Of a DNA stretch of 32,030 bases, positions 31,746 through 32,030 are shown in pieces. A model generated the notes under the pieces. That model had not been told where the DNA came from and ran no database searches. It saw nothing but the letters and a program-made list of their open reading frames with translations. Position 1 is the first letter of the stretch; every line of letters starts with the position of its first letter. Origin of the DNA: an uncultured Lachnospiraceae bacterium (GTDB lineage Bacteria; Bacillota; Clostridia; Lachnospirales; Lachnospiraceae); the NCBI GenBank assembly GCA_947039785.1, contig CAMQZX010000015.1, forward strand, positions 1 to 32,030. The letters are read 5' to 3'. Position numbers and translations under genes: made by a program.

Positions 31746-32030
31746 ACGACACCTCTTTTCTTGCTTGTGGCCAAAAACCCACTTTTTCTGTCCCTATTTA
31801 TATATACTATTAAACTTTCTATCATAATAGTTTAAGAAAAAAAGTGGGCAAGTGGGCTTTTTAATTTTTCAAAACCCGCAAACCCGCATAAATACTAGGT
31901 TTTTCGGTGGTCGAATCTCCAAATTTGTGGCCAAATCCATGTTTTAAAAGTGGGCAGAAAGTGGGCAAGTGGGCAGAAATCCGGGTAAAATCATCCGTAC
32001 AAGCCCGAAAAGACCGCCCAAATTCTACCC
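31746..32030. repeat. Gene-free stretch with AGTGGGC repeats and a large palindrome
   Basis: AGTGGGC occurs at 31843, 31851, 31949, 31960 and 31968, all in the same direction, four of the five continuing as AGTGGGCA. CCCACTTTTT (31778-31787) is an inverted copy of the AAAAAGTGGG ending at 31848, and between them TTAAACT and AGTTTAA form a second, nested pair. GTGGCCAAA occurs at 31767 and again at about 31927. Clustered short direct repeats beside AT-rich palindromic DNA look like an origin or a regulator-binding region. A minus-strand frame open at the right edge (ending near 31865) is not convincing as a gene. Confidence 0.5.

Noticed and set aside
31865..32030. Minus-strand frame open at the right edge
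   Set aside because: 57 codons without a recognisable protein pattern, rich in repeats of TGCCCAC. It fits a repeat region better than a gene end, though the edge prevents a firm decision.

Overview
This window is most of the late (structural) half of a siphovirus-type phage or prophage from a low-GC Firmicute, probably a gut Clostridium/Lachnospiraceae-type host. The evidence is the gene content, the strong AGGAGG ribosome-binding sites, and the family resemblance of the capsid, Dit, Gp37-like, XkdX and Dp-1-type holin proteins. Every gene I accept is on the minus strand, so transcription runs from the right edge to the left edge. No integrase, repressor, tRNA or CRISPR array was seen.

In transcription order: (1) Right edge, 32030-29700. 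A gene-free stretch with repeated AGTGGGC motifs is followed by a 60-aa phage protein. Next comes a self-contained unit: extended -10 promoter, a roughly 150-nt structured leader RNA ending in an intrinsic terminator, and a 356-aa membrane-associated protein of unknown function. A 69-aa protein follows. Two intrinsic terminators here are each followed by a copy of a related, non-consensus promoter-like element. (2) 29700-25934: a VRR-NUC-type nuclease, a RecB/Cas4-like PD-(D/E)XK nuclease, an 890-aa protein with the catalytic signature of double-psi-beta-barrel RNA polymerases, and a small conserved partner. (3) 25933-25551: a gene-free candidate packaging region with a G-rich cos-like segment and a 16-bp perfect inverted repeat. 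(4) 25550-20157: small terminase, HNH nuclease, SH3-like protein, head-tail connector, two proteins with an HHGILGQKWG tag, large terminase and portal. (5) 20170-18299: a prohead protease fused in frame to the major capsid protein, with an internal ribosome-binding site that should also yield the capsid protein alone. (6) 18275-4131: head-tail joining, tail tube, tail chaperones, an endolysin placed inside the tail module, a 2204-aa tape measure, Dit, Gp37-like hub and a baseplate protein. (7) 4114-1603: a C-type-lectin-like tail protein whose C-terminus looks like a diversity-generating retroelement (DGR) variable region, two small tail genes, and a decayed reverse transcriptase. (8) 1588-869: lysis cassette with a Dp-1-like holin, then terminators, then part of an unrelated gene at the left edge.

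The strongest candidates for undescribed biology are four. First, the 890-aa single-subunit RNA-polymerase-like protein, which carries an N-terminal motif related to a tag on two head-module proteins. Second, the structured leader RNA with attenuator. Third, the repeated promoter-like element. Fourth, the dead DGR, whose reverse transcriptase has apparently lost its catalytic YMDD motif while its target gene remains intact. The link between the polymerase and the promoter-like elements is a hypothesis only.
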